Under the pieces are notes generated by a model that was not told the origin of the DNA, ran no database searches, and saw only the letters and a list, made by a program, of their open reading frames with translations. From Harmonia axyridis (taxonomy: Eukaryota > Arthropoda > Insecta > Coleoptera > Coccinellidae), in NCBI RefSeq assembly GCF_914767665.1, contig NC_059503.1:51080852-51144851 (forward strand): a DNA stretch of 64,000 nt. Reading direction: 5' to 3'. Positions 1 through 12,450 of the stretch are shown piece after piece (positions within the stretch are counted from its first letter, which is position 1; the number at the start of each line of letters is the position of its first letter). The translations under genes were made by a program, and so were the position numbers.

Positions 1-1857
1 AACTGTTGGCATATCTTTTTTCCATGAACAACATCAATTTGATTGCGAATTGGCGATGTTCATGGAAATTCTGATAAGCCACAACTGTTGGCATATCTCT
101 TTTCCATGAACAACATCAATTTGATTCCGATTTGGTGATGTTCATGGCAATTCTGATAAGCCACAACTGGTGGCATATCTTCATTCCAATGAACAACATC
201 GATTTGTTTACGAAAGGTCATTATTTAATATTTATTAGGTTGAATAGCAACATTTTCAAAATCAAACTCGTGGTGATCATAAAAAGATCGAAAAGCCATT
301 TTTCCATGAACATCATCAATCTGATTCCGAATTGTTGATGTTCATGGAATTGCTGATAAGCCACAACTGTTGGCATATCTTTTTTCCATGAACAACATCA
401 ATTTGATTGCGAATTGGGGATGTTCATGGAAATTCTGATAAGTCAAACTGTTGGCATATCTTTTTTTCATGAACAACATCGATTTGATTCTGAAATGGTG
501 ATGTTCATGGAGATTCTGATAAGCCACAACTTGTGGCATATCTTCATTTTAATGAACAACATCATTTTGTTTACGAAAGTTCATTATCTTATATTTATTG
601 GGTTGAATAGCAACATTTTAAAAATCAAACTCGTGGTGATCATAGAAAGATCTTAAAGCCATTTTTCCATGAACAACATCAATTTGATTCCGAATTGTTG
701 ATGTTCATGGAAATGCTGATAAGCCACAACTGGTGGCATATCTTCATTCCAATGAACAACATCAATTCGATTGGGAATTGGTGATGTTCATGGCAATTCT
801 GATAAGCCACAACTGGTGGCATATCTTCATTCCAATGAACAACATCGATTTGTTTACGAAAGGTCATTATTTAATATTTATTAGGTTGAATAGCAACATT
901 ATCAAAATCAAACTCGTGGTGATCATAGAAAGATCGAAAAGCCATTTTTCCATGAACATCATCAATCTGATTCCGAATTGTTGATGTTCATGGAATTGCT
1001 GATAAGTCACAACTGTTGGCATATCTTTTTTCCATGAACAACATCAATTTGATTGCGAATTGGTGATGTTCATAGAAATTCTGATAAGCCATAACTGTTG
1101 GCATATCTTCTTTTCATGAACAACATCGATTTGATTCTGAAATGGTGATGTTCATGGAGATTCTGATAAGCCACAACTTGTGGCATATCTTCATTTCAAT
1201 GAACATCAATTTGTTTACGAAAGTTCATTATCTTATATTTATTGGGTTGAATAGCAACATTTTAAAAATCAAACTCGTGGTGATCATAGAAAGATCGAAA
1301 AGCCATTTTTCCATGAACAACATCAATTTGATTCCGAATTGTTGATGTTCATGGAAATGCTGATAAGCCACAACTGGTGGCATATCTTCATTCCAATGAA
1401 CAACATCAATTCGATTGCGAATTGGTGATGTTCATGGCAATTCTGATAAGCCACAACTGGTGGCATATCTTCATTCCAATGAACAACATCAATTTGTTAA
1501 CGAAAGGTCATTATTTTATATTTATTAGGTTGAATAGCAACATTTTCAAAATCAAATTCGTGGTGATCATAGAAAGATCGATAAGCCATTTTTCCATGAA
1601 CATCATCAATCTGATTCCGAATTGTTGATGTTTATGGAAATGCTGATAAGCTATAACTGTTGGCATATTTTTTCCATGAACAACATCAATTTGATTGCGA
1701 AATGGTGATGTTCATGGAAATTCTGATAAGCCACAACTTGGGCATATCTTCATTTCAATGAACAACATCAATTTGTTTACGAAAGTTCATTATCTTATAT
1801 TTATTGGGTTGAATAACAACATTTTAAAAATCAAACTCGTGGTAATCATAGAAAGAT
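1..1857. repeat. Higher-order tandem satellite with hairpin-forming modules
   Basis: The motif GTTTACGAAA (or one-base variants) recurs at about 206, 569, 852, 1213, 1496 and 1775, so spacing alternates near 363 and 283 bp; the composite period is about 645 bp. The roughly 80-bp difference is one extra copy of a short module (CCATGAACAACATCAA, about 15 bp, TTGATGTTCATGG, then TGATAAGCCACAACTG and GGCATATCT). The two ends of that module are reverse complements, so every module can fold as a hairpin. All apparent reading frames here are repeat-derived and should not be called genes. The array continues off the left edge of the window. Confidence 0.9.
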
Positions 1858-4339
1858 CGATCTATAAGAAAACTATTGAGGTAACGGCAGAGCTCCAGAA
1901 TGCAAGGATGGTTATCACGGTCATAACAGAAACGAAGAAGAAATGTAGAGGCTTAGAGAATTTGGGATATTAGGTATGACCCGTATTATAGTGGAGTGAA
2001 AAAAGATCAAAGTGCTCAACAGGGAGTGGGTATATTGATTCGAAAAACCTTCAGAAGATGTATTACCTCTTGGGAGCCCATTGACCAACGATTCATAAAG
2101 ATGAACCTAACAATTGAAGGACAACGGTTTTGGATAACAATTTTAGGAGTATATGGAATCCACGACGATGTATATATTAACAACAAAAATGAATTATTCG
2201 AAACATTGAATAACAAAATTTTTTACATAGGGACAACACGAGAAATTTTGTTGTTAGAAGATTTCAACAGTAGAGTGGGACGAGAATACGATAGCAAGGT
2301 AGTGGGAACACCCGGCGAAAATACCCAAAATGATAACTGATGCAGATTGATAACAACATGCCAACAAAACAGTATGAAAATATTAATCAGAGTCTTTCCA
2401 CACCGCGTCATACTTAAGTAGGTACACTTGGACGCAGCAGACTCGGAACTTGAAATCCATCATAGATTATGATGGATGAGCATTATGAGACAATATACGA
2501 GAATAGATAGATATGAGTTTATTCAACATAATAAATTGTATAAACTCTGAAAAAACTGTGAGTTATGATATAACTGTTTATAGTTGTAAAAAATTTAATT
2601 TGATTTTAAGGACAGATGAAACAAAATCAAAAATTTAAAAAAAATATATTATAATTACACAAGATGTGCGAGTATCAAGGGGACCATCGTGCGGCAGTGG
2701 CCATTATGTTTCAAAATTGAAAGCCTTGTTCCCACCCATATATGAAAAAACAAGAAAAAAAACATGAATGCTTGAAATCAAGTCATGAAATTAAACCAGT
2801 TCTGTACAATTTGGATGGCTTACACCACGAGATGATGAGGTCGTCGTCCCAAAAACGCTCAGATGAAAAATTGAACAAGGATATCTTTAATAAAACTGAA
2901 GACAACTACAACTACTTTAAGAATGCTATTCATGAGGCAGTAGAAGAGGCACTCGGAAAATTAGAAAAGAACAGAAAGAGTTCGAAACCATACTGGTGAG
3001 ATGAATAGGTAGAGAGCGTTATGAAGAAAAGAGCAAGAGTAATCACAAATTTCTGACAACAAAGAACGAAAGCGATAAAATAGATTAAAAGACAACAAAA
3101 ACCAGAGTGAGAAGGTTAATAAACCAAAGAAAGAACGACAATTGGGAAAGGAATTGTCAAAGAATCCTCACCTACATTGGAGGAAGGAGAAGTACAGAAA
3201 GCTGGAGAATGATCAGAAACATGAGAACGGAAAAGAAAATGGACTAAATATAACCAATTATAACTGACACATATGGAAAATATTTCAAGAAACTCCTAAC
3301 AGAGAGCAGATTTTTCTGAGGAAGTACGACAGCGATAAACATAACTTCATCACCATTGAAGATCACACTCACAGATATCGAAGAAATAACCAAGTCCTTT
3401 AGGAATGAAAGATCCCCTGGTCCAGGCGATATTTATGCTGAACTGGTCAAAGCTGGAACAAAGAAACTCAACAAACAGCTCAGAAAGATATATTTACAGA
3501 TTGCATAAATAGTTCAGAAATACCAAGTGAATGGAAAATTTCTTAATGTCTCCTATCCACAAGAAAGGAAGTGAAGTTGATTGCGAGAACTACAAAGGTA
3601 TTGCAGTAACCCGCACAGTGAGCAGAATGTATGGCGGACTCCTCAGAAATAAAATTAAACGGGAATATAAGGACTATGAAGCAGAAGAACAATCTGGTTT
3701 TAGAATAGGAAGGTCCACGGTACACCATTGTATTGCCCAAGTCATCGAGAAGAAAACCGCAGTTAATCAAGAAGTGCACCTACTGTACGTTGATCTACAG
3801 AACGCTTTTGATAACGTCCCCTCAGTAAGCTATGGTTAACGCTTCAACATACAAATATCCAAAACGAGCTGAAGCAGGGATGCTGCTCTCGCCAAATCTT
3901 TCTCTATGCTTTGCAGACGACCAAATTTTAGTAGCTCAAGATCAGGAAGACTTGAATTATATCACGAGGAAACTTATAGAGGAATACAAAAAATGGGATC
4001 TCGAAGTGAACAAAAAAAAAACTGAATCTATGTGCATTGGAGGGATACCACAGAAGATTATTTCGAAAGATGAAAAATAAATTAGCTATTGCCTAGATCA
4101 TAAATACCTTAGTATGAAACTGGCGCATGACGGAACACTTGATCCAGTTATAAAGAAAAGAAAGGCGATATCCATGATGAACGGCATCCTGTGGGATCAA
4201 TCAATATCTGAACATAAGAAACACCGTTTATATAACACCATACTGAAGAGCATAATTACATAATGGGAGCTCGACCTGGCAAATGAAACAAAGTTTAAAA
4301 AATATATTGCTAGCAACAGGGATTTCTGGAGGTCATCAA
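1858..4339 (+). pseudogene. Decayed RTE-like non-LTR retrotransposon (endonuclease + reverse transcriptase)
   Basis: Pieces of one LINE ORF lie in order on the plus strand. 1996-2335 matches an AP-type endonuclease (GVGILIR, FWITILGVYG, EDFNSRVGR). 2742-2999 is the linker (AIHEAVEEALG). 3420-4080 is the reverse transcriptase, with PLFIK-type NYKGIAVTRTVSRMY, EQSGFRIGRST, YVDLQNAFDNV and FADDQILVAQD. The catalytic FADD box is at about 3909. The copy is broken by frameshifts, stops and an RT deletion after the AFDNV motif, and it stops near 4330 at a conserved DFWRRS-like position. The N-terminal endonuclease part is missing at 1858. Both flanks are satellite, so it is embedded in the array. 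Clade assignment to RTE rests on the endonuclease and RT wording and is an inference. Confidence 0.75.
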
Positions 4340-4650
4340 TTTGATTACTAAATTTTATTATTTAGGATGACGAGTGGAATAGTGACATTTTGAAATATAA
4401 ATTTTCGGTGTTCATGAAAACATTGATAAGCCACAACTGTTGGCATATCTTTTTTTCTATGAACAGCATCAATTGGATCACGAAATATTATTGTTCTAGA
4501 TTTATAACACTTAGAAATTTTCAAAGATGAATTGCTAGTATACATGATAATATAGCCAAGACATAACTATTAGCATCTCTTCATATCCATGAACATCATT
4601 AAATTTATTCAGATATTTTATTTTTCTGGATCTCGAGTTTGATTGGATGA
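4340..4650. repeat. Degenerate copies of the left-end satellite
   Basis: GATAAGCCACAACTGTTGGC, GGCATATCTTTTTTTC, ATGAACAGCATCAATTGGAT and CCATGAACATCATTAAATTT match modules of the 1-1857 array, and CGAGTTTGATTGGATGAAAC matches its TTGGGTTGAATAGCAAC block. These copies are far more diverged than those at 1-1857, as expected for the edge of an array. They sit directly against the LINE relic, showing that the LINE lies inside the satellite. Confidence 0.7.
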
Positions 4651-5115
4651 AACGCAATGTTTTTGGCATGGTACATATAGGTTAATAAAAGGATAACAAA
4701 ATTAGAGTTTAAATAGGAAATAAGCATTTCCATGCAAAATAAAGACAAAATGACACAATTCAAAAACAACTTTGAAATTCTCGACAAGTTCTGGATTAAT
4801 ACCTTCAACTATATGACATGTAATATGATTTTGATCAAAAAAATTCTAGAAAAATATATATGCATGGACCACATAATATTTGTCGAAAATGAAATGGCAC
4901 ATTATTTGAGATTTTATTCAAATAAGAAAATTTGCAAATGAACACTTAGCGCACAATAAAAATCATTTCATGAGTTGACTTACGACGTAAAAGAGAAAAA
5001 ATTAAGGGCATTATCGCATTTCTAGAGAATTAAGTGAATATTTCATCCGTATTATGGCAAAGGTAGAATAAGTTTTTTCCACATATCAGTATCCAGATAA
5101 AAAGCAATATTTATA
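4651..5115. other. No gene seen
   Basis: AT-rich sequence between the satellite edge and the mariner copy. The short open frames on either strand have no recognisable motif. Confidence 0.5.
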
Positions 5116-5837
5116 TTAGGTGTACAACTTTGCTTCCGCCGTTTTACAATAGATGGCTGTAACGGTAAGTGGTAGTCGAAATAAATAGATCGTAGATGTC
5201 CTACAATAATGTTTGTTATTTGTAAACATAACGCCATCGAAATATTAGTCGATTTGTACTTGCATCATAAAGTTATTCTCTCTTAAACATTTAAACTTAC
5301 GAGCCAAATTCTCGTCATTTGCGGGAGGTTTCAATTTTCTGCTTCAATATGGAGAAATCTACGGCCAAACCGACCATTCACGGTTCCGAGGTCATGCTCA
5401 GTATTTGATGAGGCCAGCACAGCGTAGTGTATTATGAATTGTTAAAACCGACTGAAACAATCGCAGACGATCGTTATCGAACGAAATCAATGTGTTTGAG
5501 CCGAGCATTGAAAGACAAACGGCCGACATGATAAAGTGAATTAACAGAATGACAATGCTCGACTTCATGATACAAAAATATCACTTGATTCGATCAATGG
5601 CACACGGCCTGGCTGACTAGAACTTCCGAACTTATGAAGGAAAAAATTTATTCGATTCGTGGATCGCTTTAAAAGATGACCAGATTTTGCAACGCGGGAT
5701 TCGTACGCAGTCCGAAATGGGGGGGAGAAAGTAGTGGCCAGAGATGAACAATACTTTGAATCATAAATGTAAAACCGGTTTTTTATAATCAATCCTCGAA
5801 TTTCGGAACAAACGGCTGAGGCATAGTTGTACGCCTA
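5116..5837 (+). mobile_element. Internally deleted mariner transposon
   Basis: The left terminus TTAGGTGTACAACTTTGCTT at 5116 follows a TA. The right terminus near 5805-5837 reads AAACGGCTGAGGCATAGTTG then TACGCCTA, the expected inverted copy with several substitutions. Between them are a mariner 5' leader and pieces of a mariner transposase. At about 720 bp it is roughly half the usual 1.3 kb, so most of the coding region is gone. Non-autonomous and probably old. Confidence 0.85.
5275..5775 (+). pseudogene. Mariner transposase remnant
   Basis: Reading the plus strand gives fragments typical of mariner transposase: a start region like RAKFSSFAGGFNFLLQY (5300-5350), then YYELLKPTETIADDRYRT (about 5430-5490), LSRALKDKRPTYDKV (5500-5540), SMAHGLAD-like (5595-5620) and a C-terminal EKVVASDEQYFE-like stretch (5715-5760). 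Stops and frameshifts interrupt it. A deletion joins the N-terminal part to the central domain near 5400, removing the helix-turn-helix and the first catalytic Asp region; the HDNARPH motif is altered. It cannot encode an active DD34D enzyme. Confidence 0.8.
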
Positions 5838-6895
5838 TGTAGATTTTTGGTAAGCAAAATTCTTGAATTGCGATCGATCTGTTGATCCTACCACTGAATT
5901 TCCATTAATTGAAATACCCTTCTTCGAAAAACATAATTTCACGCCAAACAAAAATTGTAAGTATAGAATAAAGTACTTATATATTTCCTCCTTCTAAAGA
6001 TTAATTGATTGATCCTCTCGTACTAAATGAACTTCTGATGAATAAGATCCAATGTCAGCTAAGCTTCTTCTCCAACGTGTTTGTTATCAGATTCTTGTCC
6101 ATGGTACCTGTCGAGTTAAAGGACACATTGGTACTTCCTTCTCTGAAGATGGATAATATCGTCATTATTCCTACTTGTTTCAAGACAATACCACTCGTCC
6201 ATGTTTTGCCAAAATATTGTTAAACTGATTTTTCTTTAATCGAAATTCCGTTGGAACTACTGCCTTGTATTATTTGAGGGTTTTAGTAGTAATGCGTCAT
6301 TTCAGAGAAAGTATATACTTTATTTTTTGACGACATAAAGGAAGTGTATGTCTTACTTCCCATTTTGGGACAATCTTCATTAATCTCAACATACAACTCC
6401 TTTTCAATCATAGTCAACTCCTGTGGCTATGTTAGAGGGCCGATATTTCTTTGTTGCTTACTCTTCTTGTCTCGTTTCTACCACTTCCTTCGTATGGATT
6501 CACTACTGCATGAGTTTTGAATAGAGGTGAAATTTTGTCACTTATAAACGAGACTCATAATTTTCAGCTGATTTTGCTGTTTATATGTTCTGTCATGTTT
6601 CTTAAAAGTTTGAGTAATGTAGTCAAATATGGTTGCCCACGTGGCATGAAGCTCTTACGGCATATCCAAGTTGTGCACTCTGTAAGGTCTTTTTCCTTGA
6701 TCTATGTACTTCCTGCATATTTGATGCTTGGTATAACCAATTTACAATTCCTTCATTTTTTCGTATTTTATTCCGAATGTTTAGTAGCATGTTGTAGTTA
6801 TAGATTTGAAGATGGGTCTTATTTTTCATTCAACGCGACTTTATGGTATATTGTGCCTCCATCAGAGCTCTTCTCGAAAGTAGTCGTCGTAGTCA
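5838..6895. other. No gene called; possible Jockey-like scrap on minus strand
   Basis: A 156-residue plus-strand frame at 6517-6987 looks like antisense of a retroelement and has no domain I know. On the minus strand at about 6690-6610 the reading CTTWICRKSFMPRGQPYL loosely resembles the region after the reverse transcriptase in Jockey-type LINEs. That resemblance is weak. Confidence 0.3.
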
Positions 6896-6989
6896 ATAGC
6901 TCGTCCTCCAGTTCCAGAGTTTTAATGAACTTCAGTATCTGGGATGGTTTCAAGGAGAATACTTCCTTACTTCTACGAGTCGCTTGATC

Positions 6990-7440
6990 ATTTTTTGCGT
7001 TGGCTAGCATCCGTCACCAGGTGATCCGGATTTTCTTTTCCTTCCCCACAGAGTTTGCGCTCGTCGTTTTCTGCTACACTCATTCTCATAAGTTGCTACC
7101 TTAGGCCGCCTTAGGCGGCAATGCCCAGTAAGGAATTCGGTGAGGAGGTGATGCATATTCTTGCTAAGGTCAAGGTACTTCTTGATCCCTCACTAGTTTC
7201 AACGAAACTTTTTGGAATGATCCAACTCGAGAAGAATTCGCCAAAGTGCTTCTCTTTTTGTTTTTTTCTTCTCTTGAAAGTCTTTCTTGTAGCAACATTT
7301 ACCTATACCACAGAAAGGAGATAGGAGTTTGTGCTACTTTTCTAGCCAGTGTATTGCCTCTTTATTGCCTTTAATTCCCTAGTGATTGGGAATCCAGACT
7401 TAGCTATTTCGTTGAATTCGGTAGCATGTTGAGATGGTTC
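6990..7440 (-). pseudogene. Jockey-like LINE fragment: RNase H tail and zinc-binding end
   Basis: On the minus strand, about 7195-7105 reads KKYLDLSKNMHHLLTEFLTG followed by HCRLRR, the usual end of the RNase H region of Jockey and I-type LINEs (HHLxTGxLTGHCxLxxH). Further along, about 7085-7020 gives ENDERKLCGEGKENPDHLV, the usual C-x2-C...H zinc-binding stretch with its first Cys lost. Upstream at about 7420-7395, NEIAKSGF resembles the NExADxLAR motif. The pieces are in different frames with stops, so this is a dead relic. No reverse transcriptase core is recognisable next to it. Confidence 0.6.
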
Positions 7441-8083
7441 ATTAAATAATTCAATGTGGCGATTTTAATGGATTGGTAGATCACTGAGGCAATTGCAACA
7501 AATTGACAATTCGGACACTATCAAAATGAAAACGCGTAGAAAAAGAGGAATGTAAGAAAGTATTTTATTATTCAAAAATTGCATCGTTACGTGTGGAAGA
7601 ACATTTTCAGAATGGGTTGAAGCCAAATGTTAATTTTAGCGACATCACTAATCTCAAGAAATCTGTAGCCTTAGGACGCTTATTACGAAATTTCTATAGT
7701 TAAAATACTCACATTGAATCTAAATTGTAAGAATTGTTCACTATTGTAAGGGCTACGAAAAATGTATTGAATATTTGAATGTAATAGCCGAGAATTTATA
7801 TCTAAAATGACCTTTTCGAAAAATTACGAAGGGAAGAAAACTAGGAAACACAGATTAGAAATCTTGAAAAAATTAAAATATATGAACATGCTACTGGGAC
7901 TAAAACAAACAAAAAATGAAACTTTATAATGAATGAATTTTACAATATTTACGGAAGAAAAATACGAATTTTATTGCGGTAGCCATCATGATCTACTAGC
8001 TAATTAATGGAGCAGAATAAGTCAATTTTATTTTATATTCTGCAAAATTTAAATCATTCCATAATTTTCATTAGTTGAACTCA
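7441..8083. other. No gene seen
   Basis: AT-rich intergenic or intronic sequence without recognisable coding, repeats or termini. Confidence 0.5.
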
Positions 8084-8527
8084 AGAGGGAACACCACCAC
8101 GTGGATGCTCAGTTCAAAACGAAATTAGTGAAATTTCTTCATAATTTCCTCGAACAATAATCTTTATGGAAGAAGGTGAATATTGTTAATTTGAGAATGA
8201 AAAAAAAATTGGTAACTTTTCGATTTTCGCTAAAAAAATTAATAATACGTACATTGTACAAAGCACTTATATGTTTTTGAAATATTCGTGAAAAAAAACT
8301 ACCAATAATCATTATAAAAGAGGTAAAACTATAATTTCGTCAAAAATATAATAGACCGTCGTGAAGTGCTGCCCTCTTCTTATTTGCTTCGAAAAAAGAA
8401 GATGAAGTGAATGTACAACTTCATTCACCGTACAAAGTTTGGTTATCGCTGGAGCGCCAGAGAGGGAATGAATGTGTACCAAAGTTCGACTGTTACGCGA
8501 AAAACAACGTGGTGGTAATCCCTCTTT
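8084..8527. mobile_element. Putative MITE with 19-bp terminal inverted repeats
   Basis: AGAGGGAACACCACCACGT at 8084-8102 is matched in reverse complement at about 8508-8526 (AAGAGGGATTACCACCACGT). The 440-bp interior has no recognised coding. A minus-strand frame of 75 residues (8312-8539) runs into the right terminus and is probably not a gene. I see no clear target-site duplication, so the superfamily is unassigned. Confidence 0.45.
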
Positions 8528-10120
8528 AGTGCGAAACATGACTGGAAAATTACAACATCTTGAAATTTCATTGTGATTGAGTAAACTTTGTTTGGAAAGA
8601 ACCGAATTGAACGAAGTATAATATATACCTATGTTATGATATACAACGGTTGTAAAAACGAATCAATTTCATCCGTATTTATTATAAATTTCCATTTTAT
8701 TTTTGATTCTGTGAATCAAAGAATTTTTTTCTTAATAGAAATAGTTGCGCGAATGAAGTAGGCATTTTGTTCTCCAAAGTTAAATTTTTAGCATATTCCA
8801 ATTTGTGTATAATTTCGCACGTTTGTTCTGTTATTCTCGAATTGTAGATAAACCAAAAAGAAAGGAAGTAGAAACATGAAATTTCTGAAAAACTATTTGA
8901 ATTCAAATCAACTGATAAGTCAGCTTATAACATTTCAGCTACAAAATGTTTTCGGAAAGAAAACAATTCACTCGATATTTCAAATAGTTTTATTCTATCT
9001 GAAATTATAGGTAGATACTTGAATTTACACCTGAAGATAAAAGGCATAGTTGAAATTCATAATTACAGAATCATATATCCTGATACATCACAAATTTGAT
9101 CTGTTCGACAAATTATCACATAAAACCGTAATAACGTGACATGTATTCAATACATATAATCAAGTAACCGATATTTTTTAATTATCTATAGAAAACAACT
9201 ATTTATTAAACCGCTGAAGGAGCCGCCTAAGGAGATTCAATTTATAATAATCGAAGTAGACTTGATTGCATTTTGAATATCACAAAATACACTTATACAA
9301 TTTCATTGATCTTGGAGGCTTTTCATTCGTGATTAAATGAATTTATGACATAGAACATTTGCCTACAATGAAAAACTAATATTTTTTATAATCGGCCAAA
9401 TATCTCATGGCATAAGTGAACTTTTTTGTCTTTCTTTTTTGTTTGTTTTTTCCTTCTGTTTTTTTTTCTTGATACATTTCAAATTTTTGAGCCTCCATGA
9501 CCAATTCATTTAAATGATGGAATCCCATTAGTGACTGTTCCAGGGTACCCTTGTCAATAAATATATCAAAAAGCTATTTTGAATTAATCGATGATTTGTC
9601 TACAGTTAAATTTGTAAGATTAGCAAAATACCTAAAAGTAGTAAGAATATTCACTCTACTAATGAAAATGAGAAATCTGTGGGGAGACGAGAGCTCAAAA
9701 AAAAAGTTTTCCAATTATTCTGAGCAATAACATTATGGAAAAAATTTTAAATTATTAAATTTCAAATTTTATATTTGCCTGAATGGATGTGATAATCGGA
9801 ATATAAATTTACAGAGAGGAACGAAAATGGAACAAGCGCGCGAAAGATACCGATATTTTTCCATAATATTCATTTTATGAAATGAATTGAAAAACTTTCC
9901 AAACACGTGCAAAAGATACAAACATGTTTGTTTTATGAAATCAATTGAACTCAAATTACTAACTTCAAACGCATTTGCCTTCCATTCACTTCTTGAATCT
10001 ATATATAAGACAAAAAATGCACATTTCTATGGTCGAAATGTAAAATTAAACTTGACAAAACAATTATTGTTAATATTGAAATATTTGTGGAAATTTATTT
10101 TGTTTTATTTTATTTGAGAA
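8528..10120. other. No gene seen
   Basis: Long AT-rich stretch with a T-rich run at about 9423-9475. Short open frames on both strands carry no motif I recognise. Confidence 0.5.
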
Positions 10121-10464
10121 AAATATGCAGGGTGGTCCTTAATTGGACGCATAAAGGAATAATTTGAATGATTGAAAAATTTTAAGGAAAAGAGTCCTAT
10201 ATACATGGGCCGCATACGCTTTATTTTCGAGATACAGGGTGATTATTATAACAGTTTACCCAAAAGTGATAATGAATTTATTCAGCTCGCTATCTGGATC
10301 TCTATAAACATTTGGATTTTCCTGAGTATTAAGTATAGAGAATTGTTTGAATTTTTTTCTTAGAATCGGTAGCAGATACGACAAAACTACAAGAGACCAA
10401 AACGTGTAGTACTGTGCCAAAGTCACTGGGCATTGTTCCAGAAAAATTATCACCCTGCATATTT
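10121..10464. mobile_element. Short element with AAATATGCAGGGTG inverted ends
   Basis: AAATATGCAGGGTG at 10121-10134 is exactly mirrored by CACCCTGCATATTT at 10451-10464. A further internal ACAGGGTGATTATTATAACA at about 10234 resembles the right terminus read inward, suggesting rearrangement or nesting. The CAGGGTG core links it to the family described at 12451, 34912, 44332, 48563, 57551 and 62717. Non-coding. Confidence 0.5.
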
Positions 10465-10594
10465 GCATTTGCAAAATGAAGAAAATTATCTACCAAACTA
10501 TTACCAAAACCAAAGTAAAATGACATATGTTTTTTATGTTGAATAAACATTATGATTATGATATGCCGCAGAGATCTGGGTAATAAATACAACC

Positions 10595-10925
10595 AGGGAA
10601 AAATCTAGGCTACAGAAATGACTGGAGGAGATGTTGTGGCTTGACCGTGAGGGATAGAGTAACAAACGTGGAGGTAAGAAAGAGGATGGAAGTATCTCTA
10701 CACATAGAACAGCAGATATTGATATGGTATGGTCACGTTAGATGGGCAAATGATAGATAGATGGATTACTACAGTTGCGGAGTGGAGGCCAGTAGCAAGA
10801 AGAGGTAGGCCGAGAAGATCATGGCGAAATGAAGTCGACGAAGCTATGCATAGCAAAGGACTAGAAGATGGAGACTGACGAGACCGGGGACATTAGAAAG
10901 TCTGGTTGAAGAAAGAAAGACAGCA
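10595..10925 (+). pseudogene. 3' end of an RTE-like LINE ORF
   Basis: Plus-strand reading gives RCCGLTVRDRVTNVEVRKRM, then EQQILIWYGHVRWAND, and after a frameshift WRPVARRGRPRRSW, NEVDEAMHSKGLEDGD. This is the well-known C-terminal stretch of RTE-like LINE proteins (QLxWYGHVxRM...GRRRRGRPxxSWxxxVxxAM). It begins almost exactly where the 1858-4339 copy ends, so the two hold complementary parts of the same kind of ORF. Frameshifts and stops make it non-functional. Confidence 0.75.
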
Positions 10926-12450
10926 TCAGCTATTAGATTTGAATTCAAAATGATGAAATCTTTAAATTGGAATATTTGTGTCAAATTAAAGATGAATATC
11001 TTGTGAAGGGGTAGAGCTGTGATGAAAAAAAATTGAAAAAAATCAACAGTCTGTATCTCGAAAAGAAATGGTTTGCGAGTCCATGTTCATAGGACTTTTT
11101 ATCCTAAAATTGTCCGAAGAATTTTAGTTTGTAACTTCAATTTAGGAACGCCCTGTATCTATAAATAACATGAGGAATGCAAAGTGAGCTCCAGATTCGT
11201 TTTTTCAAGCCGTTGTTTCAAGTTAATCTAATATCCATAATCGCAAAAAATGTTTTCGAATCCCCAATCCAATCAACCAGCAGTCGTACAACCTACTCAA
11301 AAGGATAATCACGATCTGATGTTCAATGAAGGCAAAAATCACATCTTTTTGAGGAATTTCTGTCAGAGAACAAACATTGGAACACACTGAACCCCGCAAA
11401 CATGAAGACAACAGGAAGAAGATAACCCTTCCGTCGACATTGGATATGTACCTCTCACCGCCAAGACGCTCGAACCCACAGCGATGGGGAAGTAAGAACC
11501 AGTGGTGCCCAACACGTCTTGGCATTCCCAACGGTGAGACTTACACCCTGCCGTACGCCCCTGGGTTGACAGTTCGAAGTCAACCGCGACTCGTCTTCGA
11601 GATCAAAATCTAAGGCTCTGATCACCCCAAAAATGTCGAGTGCAATTGTAGAGAGAAAACGTAGGAAGGAACCTCATCCGTAATAGCCGAATGAAAAGCC
11701 AGAAAATACGATGTGAAGTGCTATTGTACACATCAAATAAAAACAGGTTTGCTCCAACACACTGAAGAATCTGTTCTGAACTCGATTTTTTATATTTATA
11801 TGAAGCGGTAGCGCCCTCTAGTGGCCCTACTCATAGTTGATACTCCGTGCTTAAGAAGTGCTCAACTTCTGCAAAGGCAGAATGTAATTTACATACCTTA
11901 ATTCCAGTATATATGTATATATATTGATTAAAATATATTACTAGAGAAAGAGCATGAAAGTAAGTCCGGGTGATACAGAAAAATTATTACTCTACTTCCT
12001 AACTACGGCAGGCCTTCCCAGTCTTTGGTTTTGCTGAAATGAAATATTATAATCAGTTTCAAGAACAACAGTTTTAAATTTTTGTGAAACAAATAAGTAT
12101 GAATTTTGCAAGATGCATTTTTCCTTGATTTGAACGAATCATGCGCGGTCCCGCAGGGGGGGGGGTTATGATCCCTTCCAAAATAGAACCACCTTACACT
12201 TGATATGCGTTTCAAGCAGACAATGTACGAAATGGTTCATTCAAAAAACTTGAAGCCCATAACGACGCACCCCCCCCCTCTCAAAATTTGAGGCTAGGAT
12301 ACTGATACTGTTTCCCCTTTTGTGAAGAAAAGATCAAGCATTTTAAATCAAATTAATATCAAGGAAAAATGTCGAAGGGAGCAGTTGTGTAGATTTAAGA
12401 AAACGGAGCCATATTTTCACTTCATATTGTTCTATTGCTATCAGCTTATA
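10926..12450. other. Mostly unassigned; GC-richer unrecognised frame at 11251-11613
   Basis: 11040-11160 is a diverged repeat of 19548-19660 (TGTATCTCGAAAA..., CCATGTTCATAGGACTTTTT against TCATGTTTATGGGACTTTTT). 11251-11613 is GC-richer than its surroundings and has short open frames, for example 78 residues at 11377-11613 rich in Pro and Arg; I do not recognise it. It may be a piece of an unknown retroelement. Runs of G (about 12157) and C (about 12270) are simple homopolymers. Confidence 0.35.

Noticed and set aside
132..1973. Series of similar 60-90-residue proteins (NIFKIKLVVIIERS)
   Set aside because: They are translations of the satellite unit; the frame recurs only because the unit recurs.
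6012..6025. GATCCTCTCGTACT, a match to the sarcin-ricin loop of large-subunit rRNA (reverse)
   Set aside because: Only about 13 bases match; the flanks do not resemble rRNA on either side.
6517..6987. 156-residue plus-strand frame
   Set aside because: No domain, odd composition with a Ser/Val run, and weak retroelement motifs on the opposite strand.
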